This document shows, piece by piece, positions 33,386 to 42,383 of a DNA stretch of 64,000 nucleotides. Source of the DNA: PBB1 sp043738425. GTDB taxonomy: Bacteria; Pseudomonadota; Gammaproteobacteria; Burkholderiales; Burkholderiaceae_C. The DNA is taken from contig JAYUGJ010000007.1 in assembly GCA_043738425.1 (NCBI GenBank), forward strand, positions 1 to 64,000, given 5' to 3'. The position numbers were made by a program, and so were the translations under genes. The first letter of the stretch is position 1. Each line of letters opens with the position of its first letter. A model generated the notes under the pieces. That model saw only the letters and a list, made by a program, of their open reading frames with translations. It was not told the origin of the DNA and made no database searches.

Positions 33386-34261
33386 ATGAGTCGCATAGCG
33401 TTGTATGCAGGCGGTGCGTTGATTGCACTGATGGTGGCGTTCTCAACGCTGTTCATCGTTGACCAACGGCAGTTTGCCGTGATCTACGCCCTCGGTGAGA
33501 TCAAAGAAGTCGTCACCGAACCGGGTCTGAAGTTCAAGTTGCCGCCACCATTTCAAAACGTGGTGTTTCTCGACCGGCGCACGCAAACTCTGGACAGCCC
33601 GGAAACCCGTCCAATCTTCACTGCCGAAAAGAAGAGTTTGGTAATCGACTGGTTGGTGAAATGGCGCGTTGTCGATGCGCGCCAGTTCATTCGCAACAAC
33701 GGCGTGGTGATGCGAGACCTCGAAACCCGGCTCAGCCCAATCGTTCAAGCCGCATTCAACGAAGAAGTGACCAAGCGCACCGTGCAGGCCATGCTCGCGA
33801 CAGACCGTGAGCGTGTGATGCAAGGCGTGCGCGCACGCCTCACCGAAGAAGCAAAGTCGTTCGGTATCGAGATCGTTGATGTACGCATCAAGCGCGTCGA
33901 TTTCGCGTCGAGCATTACCGACTCGATCTACCGGCGTATGGAATCCGAGCGCAAGCGGGTCGCCAACGAGCTGCGCTCTACCGGTGCCGCAGAGGGCGAA
34001 AAAATTCGCGCCGATGCGGACCGTCAGCGCGAAGTCATCGTGGCAGAGGCCTACCGAGATGCGCAAAAACTGCGCGGTGAGGGCGACGCGAAGGCGTCGG
34101 CGCTGTACGCTGAGTCGTTCGGCCGCGATCCCCAGTTTGCGCAGTTTTATCGCAGCCTGGAGGCGTATCGCACCAGCTTTCGCAGCAAAACCGACGTCAT
34201 GGTGCTCGATCCGACGAGCGAATTTTTCAAAGCCATGCGAGGTAACTCGCCCGCCAAGTGA
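33386..34261 (+). CDS. hflC: Protease modulator HflC (SPFH/prohibitin domain)
   Basis: HflC (291 aa), partner of HflK. An N-terminal membrane helix (about residues 5-25) leads into the SPFH domain FIVDQRQFAVIYALGEIKEV. The helical region includes IEIVDVRIKRVDFASSITDSIYRRM and ERKRVANELRSTGAAEGEKIRADADRQREV, the family signature. The end matches SFRSKTDVMVLDPTSEFFKAM, the usual C-terminal block. It follows hflK by 21 bp and overlaps the next gene (gtga/atgg junction). Confidence 0.97.
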   Translation: MSRIALYAGGALIALMVAFSTLFIVDQRQFAVIYALGEIKEVVTEPGLKFKLPPPFQNVVFLDRRTQTLDSPETRPIFTAEKKSLVIDWLVKWRVVDARQFIRNNGVVMRDLETRLSPIVQAAFNEEVTKRTVQAMLATDRERVMQGVRARLTEEAKSFGIEIVDVRIKRVDFASSITDSIYRRMESERKRVANELRSTGAAEGEKIRADADRQREVIVAEAYRDAQKLRGEGDAKASALYAESFGRDPQFAQFYRSLEAYRTSFRSKTDVMVLDPTSEFFKAMRGNSPAK

Positions 34262-34464
34262 TGGAGTCACTCGACGGATGGAGCGTCGCCATGTCGGCAC
34301 TGGGTTTGGTGCTAGTCGTTGAAGGTTTGCTTCCCAGTTTGAGCCCGCAGCGGTGGCGAGCCGCGGTCCAGAAAGCGGCCCAGTTGTCTGACGGTCAACT
34401 TCGATTCGTCGGCCTGGTGGCGGTGGTCATCGGTGCGTTGGTCGTTGCTTTCTTCGCTGGTTGA
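34261..34464 (+). CDS. Small DUF2065 (YjeT-type) inner membrane protein
   Basis: A 67-residue protein with two predicted membrane helices (VAMSALGLVLVVEGLLPSL and FVGLVAVVIGALVVAFFAG) separated by a short basic loop SPQRWRAAVQKAAQL. This is the DUF2065/YjeT pattern, found next to hflC in many proteobacteria; no biochemical role is established. ATG 34261 shares its A with the hflC stop; a GTG at 34258 is an in-frame alternative. Confidence 0.85.
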   Translation: MESLDGWSVAMSALGLVLVVEGLLPSLSPQRWRAAVQKAAQLSDGQLRFVGLVAVVIGALVVAFFAG

Positions 34465-34526
34465 ACGTCTCGGCCGGCTGTATCGCCCGCCTACAATCTT
34501 GGTTTTAACAGGCGGGTGATTTCCAC

Positions 34527-35693
34527 ATGATGTCTGCATGGCTGCTGCCAGAGCACATCGCCGACGTTCTCCCGGCGCAGGCCCAACAAGTTGAACGCAT
34601 GCGTCGCAAGTTGCTCGACGTGGCCGGCGTTTATGGCTACGAGCTGGTCATTCCCCCGCTGCTGGAACACCTTGAATCGCTGTTGAGTGGCACCGGTCGC
34701 GAGCTTGATTTATTGACCTTCAAGTTGGTGGACCAGCTCAGTGGCCGCACCGTAGGTATGCGTGCCGACAGCACGCCTCAGGTCGCACGCATCGATGCGC
34801 ACCTGCTGAATCGAGACGGCGTGACGCGACTTTGCTATTGCGGCCCGTTGCTCCATACCTTGCCATCCGGGTTGCATGGCACCCGTGAACCGTTGCAATT
34901 TGGTGCCGAGATTTTTGGACACGCTGGCCTGGAGGCCGACCTGGAAGTGATCGATCTGGCGCTCGATTGCGCCAGCGCAGTGGGTTTGCGATCACCAACA
35001 CTCGACATGAGCGACGCGCGCATCGTGCGTGGTCTGTTGGCCAGTGCGTCTGTCGATGCGACACGCACCGGCGCATTGGTAGACGCCCTGGCGGCGAAAG
35101 ACCGCGCGCTGGTCGATGTGTTGTCGGCTGGTTTGACAACCCAGGTTCGTGCGGCGTTGAACGAGTTGCTGGGTTTATACGGCGGTGATGACGTACTGGT
35201 GCGCGCTGAGGCCACGCTGCCGAACCACCCGATGATCGCGGCTGCTATTGGTGATTTACGGCGATTGGCTCGCCACGTACGCGACGCCTACCCCGAAGTC
35301 AACGTTGGTTACGACTTGGCCGATGTGGGTGGCTATGCGTACTACAGCGGTGCGCGATTTGCTGTCTACGCACGAGGCTCCAGCGATGCGCTGTTGCGTG
35401 GTGGCAGGTACGACGAAGTGGGTGCGGTGTTTGGGCGCAGTCGCCCCGCGGTCGGTTTCAGTGTGATCGACTTGAAGGAGCTCGCCGAGCGGCTGCCGGT
35501 GCGTTCTCCCACGCCGGTAATTCGTGCGCCGTGGTCGGAAGATCCGGCGTTGCGCGCTGCGGTTCGGCAGCTGCGTCAGCAGGGCGACACGGTGGTGTGT
35601 TTGCTGCCGGGACACGAACTCGAAGGACAGGGTTTCGAATGCGACCGGGAGCTGGTTTTATCCGGATCAAACTGGGCGGTTCAATCACTGTGA
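34527..35693 (+). CDS. hisZ: ATP phosphoribosyltransferase regulatory subunit HisZ
   Basis: HisZ (388 aa) is a HisS-like paralogue without synthetase activity that forms the hetero-octamer with short-form HisG in histidine biosynthesis. MRADSTPQVARIDAHLLN and AEIFGHAGLEADLEVIDL correspond to class II motif 2 regions but lack the HisS arginine pattern. GGRYDEVGAVFGRSRPAVGFSVIDL corresponds to motif 3. There is no anticodon-binding domain; the protein ends after a short HisZ-specific C-terminus. hisZ-purA downstream of hflC is typical of Burkholderiales. hisG is not in this window. A TACAAT at 34492 might be its -10 element. Confidence 0.94.
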   Translation: MMSAWLLPEHIADVLPAQAQQVERMRRKLLDVAGVYGYELVIPPLLEHLESLLSGTGRELDLLTFKLVDQLSGRTVGMRADSTPQVARIDAHLLNRDGVTRLCYCGPLLHTLPSGLHGTREPLQFGAEIFGHAGLEADLEVIDLALDCASAVGLRSPTLDMSDARIVRGLLASASVDATRTGALVDALAAKDRALVDVLSAGLTTQVRAALNELLGLYGGDDVLVRAEATLPNHPMIAAAIGDLRRLARHVRDAYPEVNVGYDLADVGGYAYYSGARFAVYARGSSDALLRGGRYDEVGAVFGRSRPAVGFSVIDLKELAERLPVRSPTPVIRAPWSEDPALRAAVRQLRQQGDTVVCLLPGHELEGQGFECDRELVLSGSNWAVQSL

Positions 35694-35738
35694 CACCAAT
35701 CGCCTCCGAAGGCCTTTTTTCATCTGGATTGCTACATC

Positions 35739-37082
35739 ATGCGTGAGATTGAGGCGGGTGTTCCTGGTCGCAACGTGGTGGTTATCGGCACCCAGTGGGG
35801 TGACGAAGGCAAAGGCAAGGTGGTCGACTGGTTGACCGACCACGCGCAAGGCGTAGTGCGTTTCCAGGGCGGCCACAACGCAGGCCACACGCTGGTCATC
35901 AAAGGCGTGAAAACTGCGCTGCAGTTGATTCCGTCAGGGATCATGCGAGATGGTGTGGCGTGCTACATAGGCAATGGCGTGGTCGTCGATCCAGCCCATT
36001 TGATGCTGGAGATTTCGCGGCTCGAAGCGATGGGGTTGGACGTGCGGTCACGCTTGTTCCTCAGTGAGTCGTGCCCGCTGATCTTGCCGTTCCACGTCGA
36101 AGTCGACAAAGCCCGCGAGGCACTGCGCGAAACCAGTGGCGTGGGCAAGATCGGCACCACCGGCAAAGGCATTGGGCCAGCGTACGAAGACAAAGTGGCA
36201 CGTCGCGCGCTGCGGGTGCAAGACCTCAAACACCCCGCGCGTTTCGCCGAAAAACTGCGTGAACTGGTGACGCTGCACAACTTTGCCCTGGCGGGCTACC
36301 TGAACGCAAAGCCACTCGAGTTCCAACCGATCTTCGACTCGGCAATGACCTTGGCCGAAGCTATCAAACCCATGATGGCCGACGTCGGATACCAACTGCA
36401 CGCAGCCCACCGCGCTGGCGCCAATTTGCTGTTCGAAGGCGCGCAGGGCACGCTGTTGGATATCGACCATGGCACCTACCCGTACGTGACCTCCAGCAAT
36501 TGCGTGGCTGGCAACGCCTCAGCAGGGGCGGGTGTCGGGCCAGATTTGTTGCATTACATCCTCGGCATCACGAAGGCTTACACCACGCGCGTGGGCAGCG
36601 GGCCATTTCCAACCGAACTGCCGATGGATGTGGCCGGCACTGTTGGCCACCATCTATCGACCGTGGGACAAGAGCGCGGCACGGTGACCGGCAGACCGCG
36701 GCGCTGCGGCTGGCTCGACGCAGCCGCATTGAAGCGCTCCATCATCATCAACGGCGTGTCGGGGCTGTGTTTGACCAAGCTCGACGTACTCGACGGGCTC
36801 GACGAAATCAAAGTCTGTGTGGGCTACCGACTGCACGGGCGGCGCATCGATATCCTGCCACTCGATGCCGACGACATCACGTCGTGCGAGCCGATCTACG
36901 ACGTGTTTCCTGGCTGGACCGAAACCACCGCGGGCGTCACGCAGTGGGATGCGTTACCGCTGAATGCGCGCCGCTATTTAGAACGCGTACAAGCGGTCAT
37001 CGGCGCGCCTATCGACATGGTCTCCACCGGCCCGGATCGCGACCACACCATCTTGTTGCGCCATCCGTACCAGCGGCGATGA
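35739..37082 (+). CDS. purA: Adenylosuccinate synthetase
   Basis: PurA (447 aa) condenses IMP with aspartate using GTP, the first committed step to AMP. The N-terminal GTP loop is GTQWGDEGKGKVVDWLTD, followed by VVRFQGGHNAGHT with the catalytic His. KIGTTGKGIGPAYEDKVAR and NLLFEGAQGTLLDIDHGTYP are strongly conserved. VGSGPFPTEL, TGRPRRCGWLD and LTKLDVLDGLDEI complete the enzyme. It overlaps nothing; 45 bp separate it from hisZ. Confidence 0.97.
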   Translation: MREIEAGVPGRNVVVIGTQWGDEGKGKVVDWLTDHAQGVVRFQGGHNAGHTLVIKGVKTALQLIPSGIMRDGVACYIGNGVVVDPAHLMLEISRLEAMGLDVRSRLFLSESCPLILPFHVEVDKAREALRETSGVGKIGTTGKGIGPAYEDKVARRALRVQDLKHPARFAEKLRELVTLHNFALAGYLNAKPLEFQPIFDSAMTLAEAIKPMMADVGYQLHAAHRAGANLLFEGAQGTLLDIDHGTYPYVTSSNCVAGNASAGAGVGPDLLHYILGITKAYTTRVGSGPFPTELPMDVAGTVGHHLSTVGQERGTVTGRPRRCGWLDAAALKRSIIINGVSGLCLTKLDVLDGLDEIKVCVGYRLHGRRIDILPLDADDITSCEPIYDVFPGWTETTAGVTQWDALPLNARRYLERVQAVIGAPIDMVSTGPDRDHTILLRHPYQRR

Positions 37083-37125
37083 GCACCTCGCGAATCGGCC
37101 TCACACGCCACACCCTGGAGTTGGC

Positions 37126-37647
37126 ATGCTGACTGACGATGGCAAACATCTGTATGTGTCCTGGGGCGAATACCACATGCTCATCGAGCGCCTGGCGCTG
37201 AAGATCCACGCATCAGGCTGGGAGTTCGATCAGATTTTGTGTTTGGCCCGCGGTGGCATGCGTCCGGGTGACGTGTTGTCGCGGGTGTTCGACAAGCCGC
37301 TGGGCATCATGTCCACCAGTTCGTACCGCGCAGGTGAAGGCACCTTGCAAGGCCGACTTGATTTGGCGACCTACATCACGCTGCCACAAGGCGAATTGGG
37401 TGGTCGGGTGTTGCTGGTCGATGACCTGGCGGATTCGGGCGTGACGTTGTGTGCGGTGGTCGACCGACTCAAAAGCATGCCGTCGATCACCGATTTGCGC
37501 TCGGCTGTGATCTGGACGAAGGGCGGGTCGTCGTGCGTGCCTGACTACTACGTCGAAATGCTGCCAACCAGTCCGTGGATACATCAGCCGTTTGAAGAGT
37601 ACGACGGTCTGCGGCCGGAAGGTCTGGCGCGAAAGTTTGCCATTTGA
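37126..37647 (+). CDS. Purine-type phosphoribosyltransferase
   Basis: A type I phosphoribosyltransferase of 173 aa. The PRPP-binding loop is VLLVDDLADSGVTLCAVV (residues about 96-113). The N-terminal ILCLARGGMRPGDVLSRVFD is the typical flexible hood and pyrophosphate loop. WIHQPFEEYDGLRPEG is the purine-recognition region with the stacking W. Position after purA and size fit a hypoxanthine/xanthine-guanine salvage enzyme (Gpt-like), but base specificity cannot be fixed from sequence alone. Confidence 0.85.
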   Translation: MLTDDGKHLYVSWGEYHMLIERLALKIHASGWEFDQILCLARGGMRPGDVLSRVFDKPLGIMSTSSYRAGEGTLQGRLDLATYITLPQGELGGRVLLVDDLADSGVTLCAVVDRLKSMPSITDLRSAVIWTKGGSSCVPDYYVEMLPTSPWIHQPFEEYDGLRPEGLARKFAI

Positions 37648-37706
37648 TGCGCGAAATTTCGACGCTGAAAAATGTTTCGACCGCACAAAAGGGGTGCCGG
37701 AAACAG

Positions 37707-37737
37707 CGAAGCCAGCATCAGCTGGCTTCGTTATATT
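37707..37737. terminator. Intrinsic terminator between the phosphoribosyltransferase gene and tRNA-Leu
   Basis: A perfect 10-bp stem (cgaagccagc at 37707-37716, gctggcttcg at 37721-37730) with the four-base loop atca is followed on the + strand by the T-rich ttatattt. It should end the purA-side transcript. Reading the - strand it lies just beyond the tRNA 3' end and could also stop the tRNA transcript, though the U-tract is weaker there. Confidence 0.7.
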
Positions 37738-37822
<85 letters not shown>

Positions 37823-37859
37823 ATTTCAGAAAGCCTGAGATCTTATCATCGACAAACCA

Positions 37860-40199
37860 TTGAAACCCACTGCGGCGGCCGCTGACATCGACCTGTTGAG
37901 CGAGGTCGTCGGCACCGTGCAAGGCCACCGCGACGGACACGGTTTTGTCGTACGCGACGACCAACAGCCCGACCTTTATTTGTCGCAACAGGAAATGCGG
38001 GCCGTGCTGCACCGCGATCGCGTCAAGGCACGCATCGTTCGCCTGGACCGCAAAGGACGAGCTGAAGGTCGGGTGCTGGAAATCACCGAGCGCAAAAAGG
38101 CACCCATCATTGGCCGTTTGCTGCACGAGAGCGGGGTCTGGTTGGTTGCACCCGAAGACAAGCGCTACGGCCAAGACATCCTGATTCCAAAAAACGGCAT
38201 CGCCAACGCAACGGCCGGGCAGGTGGTGGCCATCGAGTTGACCGAACTTCCATCGATGTATTCGCAGCCGGTGGGACGGGTCACCGAAGTGCTGGGCGAC
38301 ATAGACGACCCGGGCATGGAAATCGAAATTGCGGTGCGAAAGTACGAAGTGCCGCACTGCTTTTCGCCTGCAACGCAGGCGCAGGCGGCCAGCTTGCCGG
38401 ACAAGCTTCGCGTGGCGGACCGCAAACATCGCATCGACCTGACCGATGTGCCGTTGGTGACCATCGACGGTGAAGATGCACGCGACTTCGACGATGCGGT
38501 GTACTGCGAGCCGGCCGTGGAGCGCACTGGAGTCGGCAAGGGCGTGGGCAAGGGTGCCGGCAAAGGTACGGGCAAAAACGCCGCCCACCACGATGAGGCA
38601 TCTGGCTGGCGTTTGCTGGTCGCCATCGCCGACGTGGGCCACTACGTGATGCCAGGTGAGCCGCTCGATTGCGACGCCTATGAGCGCGCTACTTCGGTTT
38701 ATTTCCCGCGCCGCGTGATCCCGATGCTGCCGGAAAAACTGTCGAACGGCCTGTGTTCGTTGAATCCGAACGAAGACCGTCTGGCGATGGTTTGCGACAT
38801 GCTGATTACGGCTGCGGGTGAGATCGTTGCTTACCAGTTCTACCCCGCAGTGATCAATTCCCACGCGCGCTTTACTTACAACGAAGTGGCCGCCATCCTG
38901 GGCAACACGCGCGGTGCCGAAGCGGCCCGCCGCAAAGACCTGGTCGACGATTTATTGAACCTCAACGGGGTCTACCGCGCGTTGTTGAAAGAACGCGCAA
39001 AGCGCGGCGCGATCGACTTTGAAACCACTGAAACGCAAATTGTTTGCGATGACAACGGGCGCATTGAAAAGATCATTCCGCGCACCCGCAACGAGGCGCA
39101 CAAGCTGATCGAAGAATCGATGCTTGCGGCCAATGTGTGTGCGGCTGATTTCATTGCCGGTGCCAAGCATGCGTCGCTGTACCGGGTGCACGAGGGTCCG
39201 ACGCCTGAGAAGAAAACGCTGCTGCAAAACTACTTGCGTGCGCTGGGTCTGGGCCTGTCGATCAGCGATGACCCAAAGCCGCGCGAGTACCAACTGATCG
39301 CCGCGGCCACCAAAGACCGGCCCGACGCCGAGCAAATTCATTCGATGCTGTTGCGCTCGATGCAGCAAGCGATCTACACCGCCACCAACAGCGGGCATTT
39401 CGGCTTGGCGTACGACGCGTACATGCATTTCACCAGCCCGATACGTCGCTATCCAGACTTGCTCGTGCACCGGGTTATCAAGTCGATTTTGGGTAGCAAG
39501 AAGTACCTGCTCAGCAAGGGGCTGGTCGAGTCGATGCCGCTTGCGCGCACCTCTGCAAAGCCATCGAAGCGCGCTGCGCCTGCCAAGCCTGCCACTCTGA
39601 CGGCCGAGGGCGAGCTGTGGGAAGTTGCCGGCGCGCATTGCAGCGCCAACGAACGGCGCGCCGACGAAGCGTCGCGCGATGTCGAAGCGTGGCTGAAATG
39701 CCGCTACATGCGCGAGCACCTCGGCGAGGAATACAGCGGTCGCGTCAGTGCGGCAACCAGTTTTGGGTTGTTTGTGCAGCTCGACGGGCTGTATGTCGAA
39801 GGGCTGGTGCACATCACCGAATTAGGCGGCGAGTACTACCGGTTCGATGAGGTCAAGCAAGAGCTGCGCGGCGAGCGCACTGGCGTGCGGTACGCGGTTG
39901 GCTCTCGGGTGCGGGTGCAGGTCAGCCGCGTCGACCTCGATGGCCGCAAGATCGACTTTCGCATGGTGCGCGACGGCGAAGAGGAAGCCACCATGGCCCG
40001 CGTGAAGCGTGAGCGCGGAATCGACCGTCATTTGAGCGCGGTGGCCGAATTGGTCAGCGTGAAGGAAGCCGATCGCGCGGTCAAAGCGGCTACCAAGCGC
40101 AAGGCATTCAGCCCATCGGGCACCAGAGTCAACGCGGCGCGCGCTGCGAAGCCGGTCGCTAAAAAGGGGCCATCAGCCAAGGTAGCCAAGCGTCGGTAG
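37860..40199 (+). CDS. rnr: Ribonuclease R (3'-5' exoribonuclease)
   Basis: RNase R (779 aa) degrades structured RNA and takes part in rRNA/tmRNA quality control. It starts almost directly with the first cold-shock domain (GTVQGHRDGHGFVVRDDQQP); the N-terminal helix-turn-helix seen in many RNase R proteins appears absent, and a stop lies eight codons upstream of the TTG start. The RNB domain shows TIDGEDARDFDDAVYCE with the metal-binding aspartates and later HFTSPIRRYPDLLVHR. A Gly-Lys insertion interrupts the RNB domain near residue 227. The S1 domain begins at YSGRVSAATSFGLFVQLDGL, and a basic tail ends the protein. Confidence 0.94.
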   Translation: MKPTAAAADIDLLSEVVGTVQGHRDGHGFVVRDDQQPDLYLSQQEMRAVLHRDRVKARIVRLDRKGRAEGRVLEITERKKAPIIGRLLHESGVWLVAPEDKRYGQDILIPKNGIANATAGQVVAIELTELPSMYSQPVGRVTEVLGDIDDPGMEIEIAVRKYEVPHCFSPATQAQAASLPDKLRVADRKHRIDLTDVPLVTIDGEDARDFDDAVYCEPAVERTGVGKGVGKGAGKGTGKNAAHHDEASGWRLLVAIADVGHYVMPGEPLDCDAYERATSVYFPRRVIPMLPEKLSNGLCSLNPNEDRLAMVCDMLITAAGEIVAYQFYPAVINSHARFTYNEVAAILGNTRGAEAARRKDLVDDLLNLNGVYRALLKERAKRGAIDFETTETQIVCDDNGRIEKIIPRTRNEAHKLIEESMLAANVCAADFIAGAKHASLYRVHEGPTPEKKTLLQNYLRALGLGLSISDDPKPREYQLIAAATKDRPDAEQIHSMLLRSMQQAIYTATNSGHFGLAYDAYMHFTSPIRRYPDLLVHRVIKSILGSKKYLLSKGLVESMPLARTSAKPSKRAAPAKPATLTAEGELWEVAGAHCSANERRADEASRDVEAWLKCRYMREHLGEEYSGRVSAATSFGLFVQLDGLYVEGLVHITELGGEYYRFDEVKQELRGERTGVRYAVGSRVRVQVSRVDLDGRKIDFRMVRDGEEEATMARVKRERGIDRHLSAVAELVSVKEADRAVKAATKRKAFSPSGTRVNAARAAKPVAKKGPSAKVAKRR

Positions 40200-40507
40200 C
40201 GACACCTTGGACGCGTCAATATGTGATTCGGCCCCAGGCTCCGCCCCCGCTGGCGCAGCTCTGAGGGCCGCCGTGTCCTTGTCAGCGTTTGCCTGCGGCC
40301 TTGGGTATGAAAACCGCTGCAGCGTGCGGTCGTACGCTGGTATCATTCGGCAGTGGATCTGGTAGCGCTTAGTGACGCGTTCACCAATCAACCAGCAAGT
40401 CAACCCATCCGCAAAACCAGCTAGCAAAAGGTGTTGCCGCCGCTTGGAATCAAAACCACGCAGTCGGTAATTCAAGCTCGTTTTAAGACCTAACCTTTGG
40501 AGAATTT
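40200..40507 (+). promoter_or_regulatory. rpsB leader/promoter region
   Basis: This 308-bp gap before rpsB has no credible gene. It should hold the rpsB promoter and a 5' leader, since rpsB leaders in proteobacteria often mediate S2 autoregulation. A tggTATCAT at about 40339-40347 resembles a -10 box without a good -35. The last 12 bases contain the GGAG ribosome binding site at 40499-40502. I could not fold a leader motif with confidence. Confidence 0.35.
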
Positions 40508-41254
40508 ATGAGTATCAGCATGCGTGAAATGCTTGAAGCCGGCGTCCACTTCGGACATCAAACCCGCTTCTGGGATCCGAAAATGGCTCCGTATATTTAC
40601 GGCCACCGCAACAAGATCCACATCATCAACCTTGAAAAGACGCAACCGCTTTTCAACGATGCCCTGAAGTTCATTCGTCAGCTTGCGTCCAAGCGCGGCA
40701 CGATCCTGATGGTGGGCACCAAGCGCCAGGCGCGCGAGGTGATCTCGATGGAAGCCCAACGTGCTGGCATGCCGTATGTCGACCAGCGCTGGCTCGGCGG
40801 CATGTTGACGAATTTCAAAACCGTCAAAGGCTCACTCAAACGCCTGAAAGACATGCAGGCGCAAATTGAAGCGGGCACTGAAATCCGGATCAAAAAAGAA
40901 GCGCTGATGTTCCAGCGTGAATTGGTCAAGCTCGAAAAAGACATCGGCGGAATTCAAAACATGAGCGCCCTGCCGGACGCGTTGTTCGTGATCGACGTCG
41001 GTTACCACAAGATCGCCATCGCCGAAGCCAAGAAGCTGGGTATTCCAATCATCGGCATCGTGGACTCGAACCACTCGCCGCTCGGTATCGACTATGTCGT
41101 GCCAGGCAACGACGACTCGGCGAAAGCCGTTGCGCTGTACGCCCGCGCGGTGGCTGATGCGGTCGTCGAAGGCAAGGCGAATTCGAGTAACGAGGTAGTG
41201 CAAGCGGTGGCTGCCAAAGGTGACGAGTTCGTTGAAGTCAGCGAAGCTGCCTGA
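40508..41254 (+). CDS. rpsB: 30S ribosomal protein S2
   Basis: RpsB (248 aa) binds the head-body junction of the 30S subunit. MREMLEAGVHFGHQTRFWDPKM, IHIINLEKTQPLF, WLGGMLTNFKTVKGSLKRL and ALFVIDVGYHKIAIAEAKKLGIPIIGIVDSN are the canonical blocks in order. Length is typical. The ATG has a GGAG site five bases upstream. The order rpsB-tsf-pyrH-frr is universal in proteobacteria. Confidence 0.98.
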   Translation: MSISMREMLEAGVHFGHQTRFWDPKMAPYIYGHRNKIHIINLEKTQPLFNDALKFIRQLASKRGTILMVGTKRQAREVISMEAQRAGMPYVDQRWLGGMLTNFKTVKGSLKRLKDMQAQIEAGTEIRIKKEALMFQRELVKLEKDIGGIQNMSALPDALFVIDVGYHKIAIAEAKKLGIPIIGIVDSNHSPLGIDYVVPGNDDSAKAVALYARAVADAVVEGKANSSNEVVQAVAAKGDEFVEVSEAA

Positions 41255-41284
41255 CACAGCGACCGCCTCACCGATGTGAGATCG

Positions 41285-41314
41285 AAAAAGGGGCTGCTTC
41301 AGCCCCTTTTTTTT
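41285..41314 (+). terminator. Intrinsic terminator between rpsB and tsf
   Basis: A GC-rich stem aaaggggctg (41287-41296) pairs with cagccccttt (41300-41309) around a three-base loop and runs into eight T residues. It is a textbook Rho-independent terminator and probably works as a partial terminator, setting rpsB above tsf expression. Confidence 0.85.
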
Positions 41315-41373
41315 AGTGTTTGTTTTCAGTAGGTTCCCGAGTCAGGGACACCGCAATTCGTGGAGAAACAGCA

Positions 41374-42294
41374 ATGACCGTAATCACAGCAACCATGGTG
41401 GCCGAGCTGCGTGCCAAGACCGACGCGCCGATGATGGAATGCAAGAAAGCGTTGACCGAAGCCGGCGGCGATGCCGAACGCGCAGAAGAATTGCTGCGGG
41501 TCAAGTTGGGCAGCAAGGCCGGCAAAGCGGCGTCGCGAATTACCGCGGAAGGCGTCGTCGCCACCAGCGTGGCGGGCAACCTGGGCGCGCTGGTGGAGGT
41601 GAACTGCGAAACCGACTTCGTGTCGAAGAACGATTCTTTCCTGGCGTTCACGAAAGCGTGTGCCACGCTGGTAGCGCAAAACAACCCGGCTGACGTGGCT
41701 GCGTTGTCGGCCCTTGCCTACGAACAAGACGGCTTCGGCCCAACGCTCGAAGACGTGCGCAAAGGCTTGATCGGCAAGATCGGCGAGAACGTCGCAATCC
41801 GCCGTTTCAGGCGCTACGCCAACGGCGGCATGTTGGCCAGCTACCTGCACGGGACCCGCATCGGTGTGGTGGTGGAGTTCGTCGGCGACGAGACCGCTGC
41901 CAAAGATGTCGCAATGCACGTCGCGGCGATGAAACCGGTGTCGCTGGCGGCATCTGATGTGCCGTCTTCGTTGATCGACAAAGAGCGCTCGATTGCATCG
42001 CAAAAAGCGGCCGAAGATGCGGACAAAGCCACGGCCGAAGGCAAGCCGGTGCAATCGGCAGAAATCGTCACCAAGCGCATTGAGGGCTCGGTGCAAAAGT
42101 ACTTGAAAGAAGTCAGCTTGTTCAACCAGGTGTTCGTCAAGAACGACAAGCAAACGGTCGAGCAAATGCTCAAAGCCGCCAACACCACCGTCAAAGGTTT
42201 TGTGTTGTACGTGGTGGGCGAAGGTATCGACAAGAAGGTCGACGACTTTGCAGCGGAGGTGGCGGCGCAAGTCGCAGCGGCCAAGGGTGCCTGA
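41374..42294 (+). CDS. tsf: Elongation factor Ts
   Basis: EF-Ts (306 aa) exchanges GDP on EF-Tu. The N-terminal UBA-like helix bundle contains VAELRAKTDAPMMECKKAL with the Thr-Gly/Asp-like signature; LGSKAGKAASRITAEGVV and VEVNCETDFVSKND follow, the latter being the TDFV core motif contacting EF-Tu. IGKIGENVAIRRF starts the second core subdomain. The ATG is chosen because the family begins about 10 residues before LRAKT. It is 120 bp after rpsB, beyond the terminator. Confidence 0.97.
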   Translation: MTVITATMVAELRAKTDAPMMECKKALTEAGGDAERAEELLRVKLGSKAGKAASRITAEGVVATSVAGNLGALVEVNCETDFVSKNDSFLAFTKACATLVAQNNPADVAALSALAYEQDGFGPTLEDVRKGLIGKIGENVAIRRFRRYANGGMLASYLHGTRIGVVVEFVGDETAAKDVAMHVAAMKPVSLAASDVPSSLIDKERSIASQKAAEDADKATAEGKPVQSAEIVTKRIEGSVQKYLKEVSLFNQVFVKNDKQTVEQMLKAANTTVKGFVLYVVGEGIDKKVDDFAAEVAAQVAAAKGA

Positions 42295-42383
42295 ACGCGG
42301 CTGGTGATGTGCTGTCAGGCGGGTGCTGCGCAGTGCCCGGATTAGACTGCCAGCGGTTCCACACAACTCAGGAAACACACCCT

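Noticed and set aside
34486..34516. 7-bp inverted repeat (cccgcct/aggcggg) around a TACAAT upstream of hisZ
   Set aside because: The loop is 17 bases and no -35 fits at normal spacing; not strong enough to annotate as an attenuator or operator.
35702..35719. Possible terminator (gcct-ccga-aggc then six T) between hisZ and purA
   Set aside because: The stem is only four base pairs, too weak to call despite the T-run.
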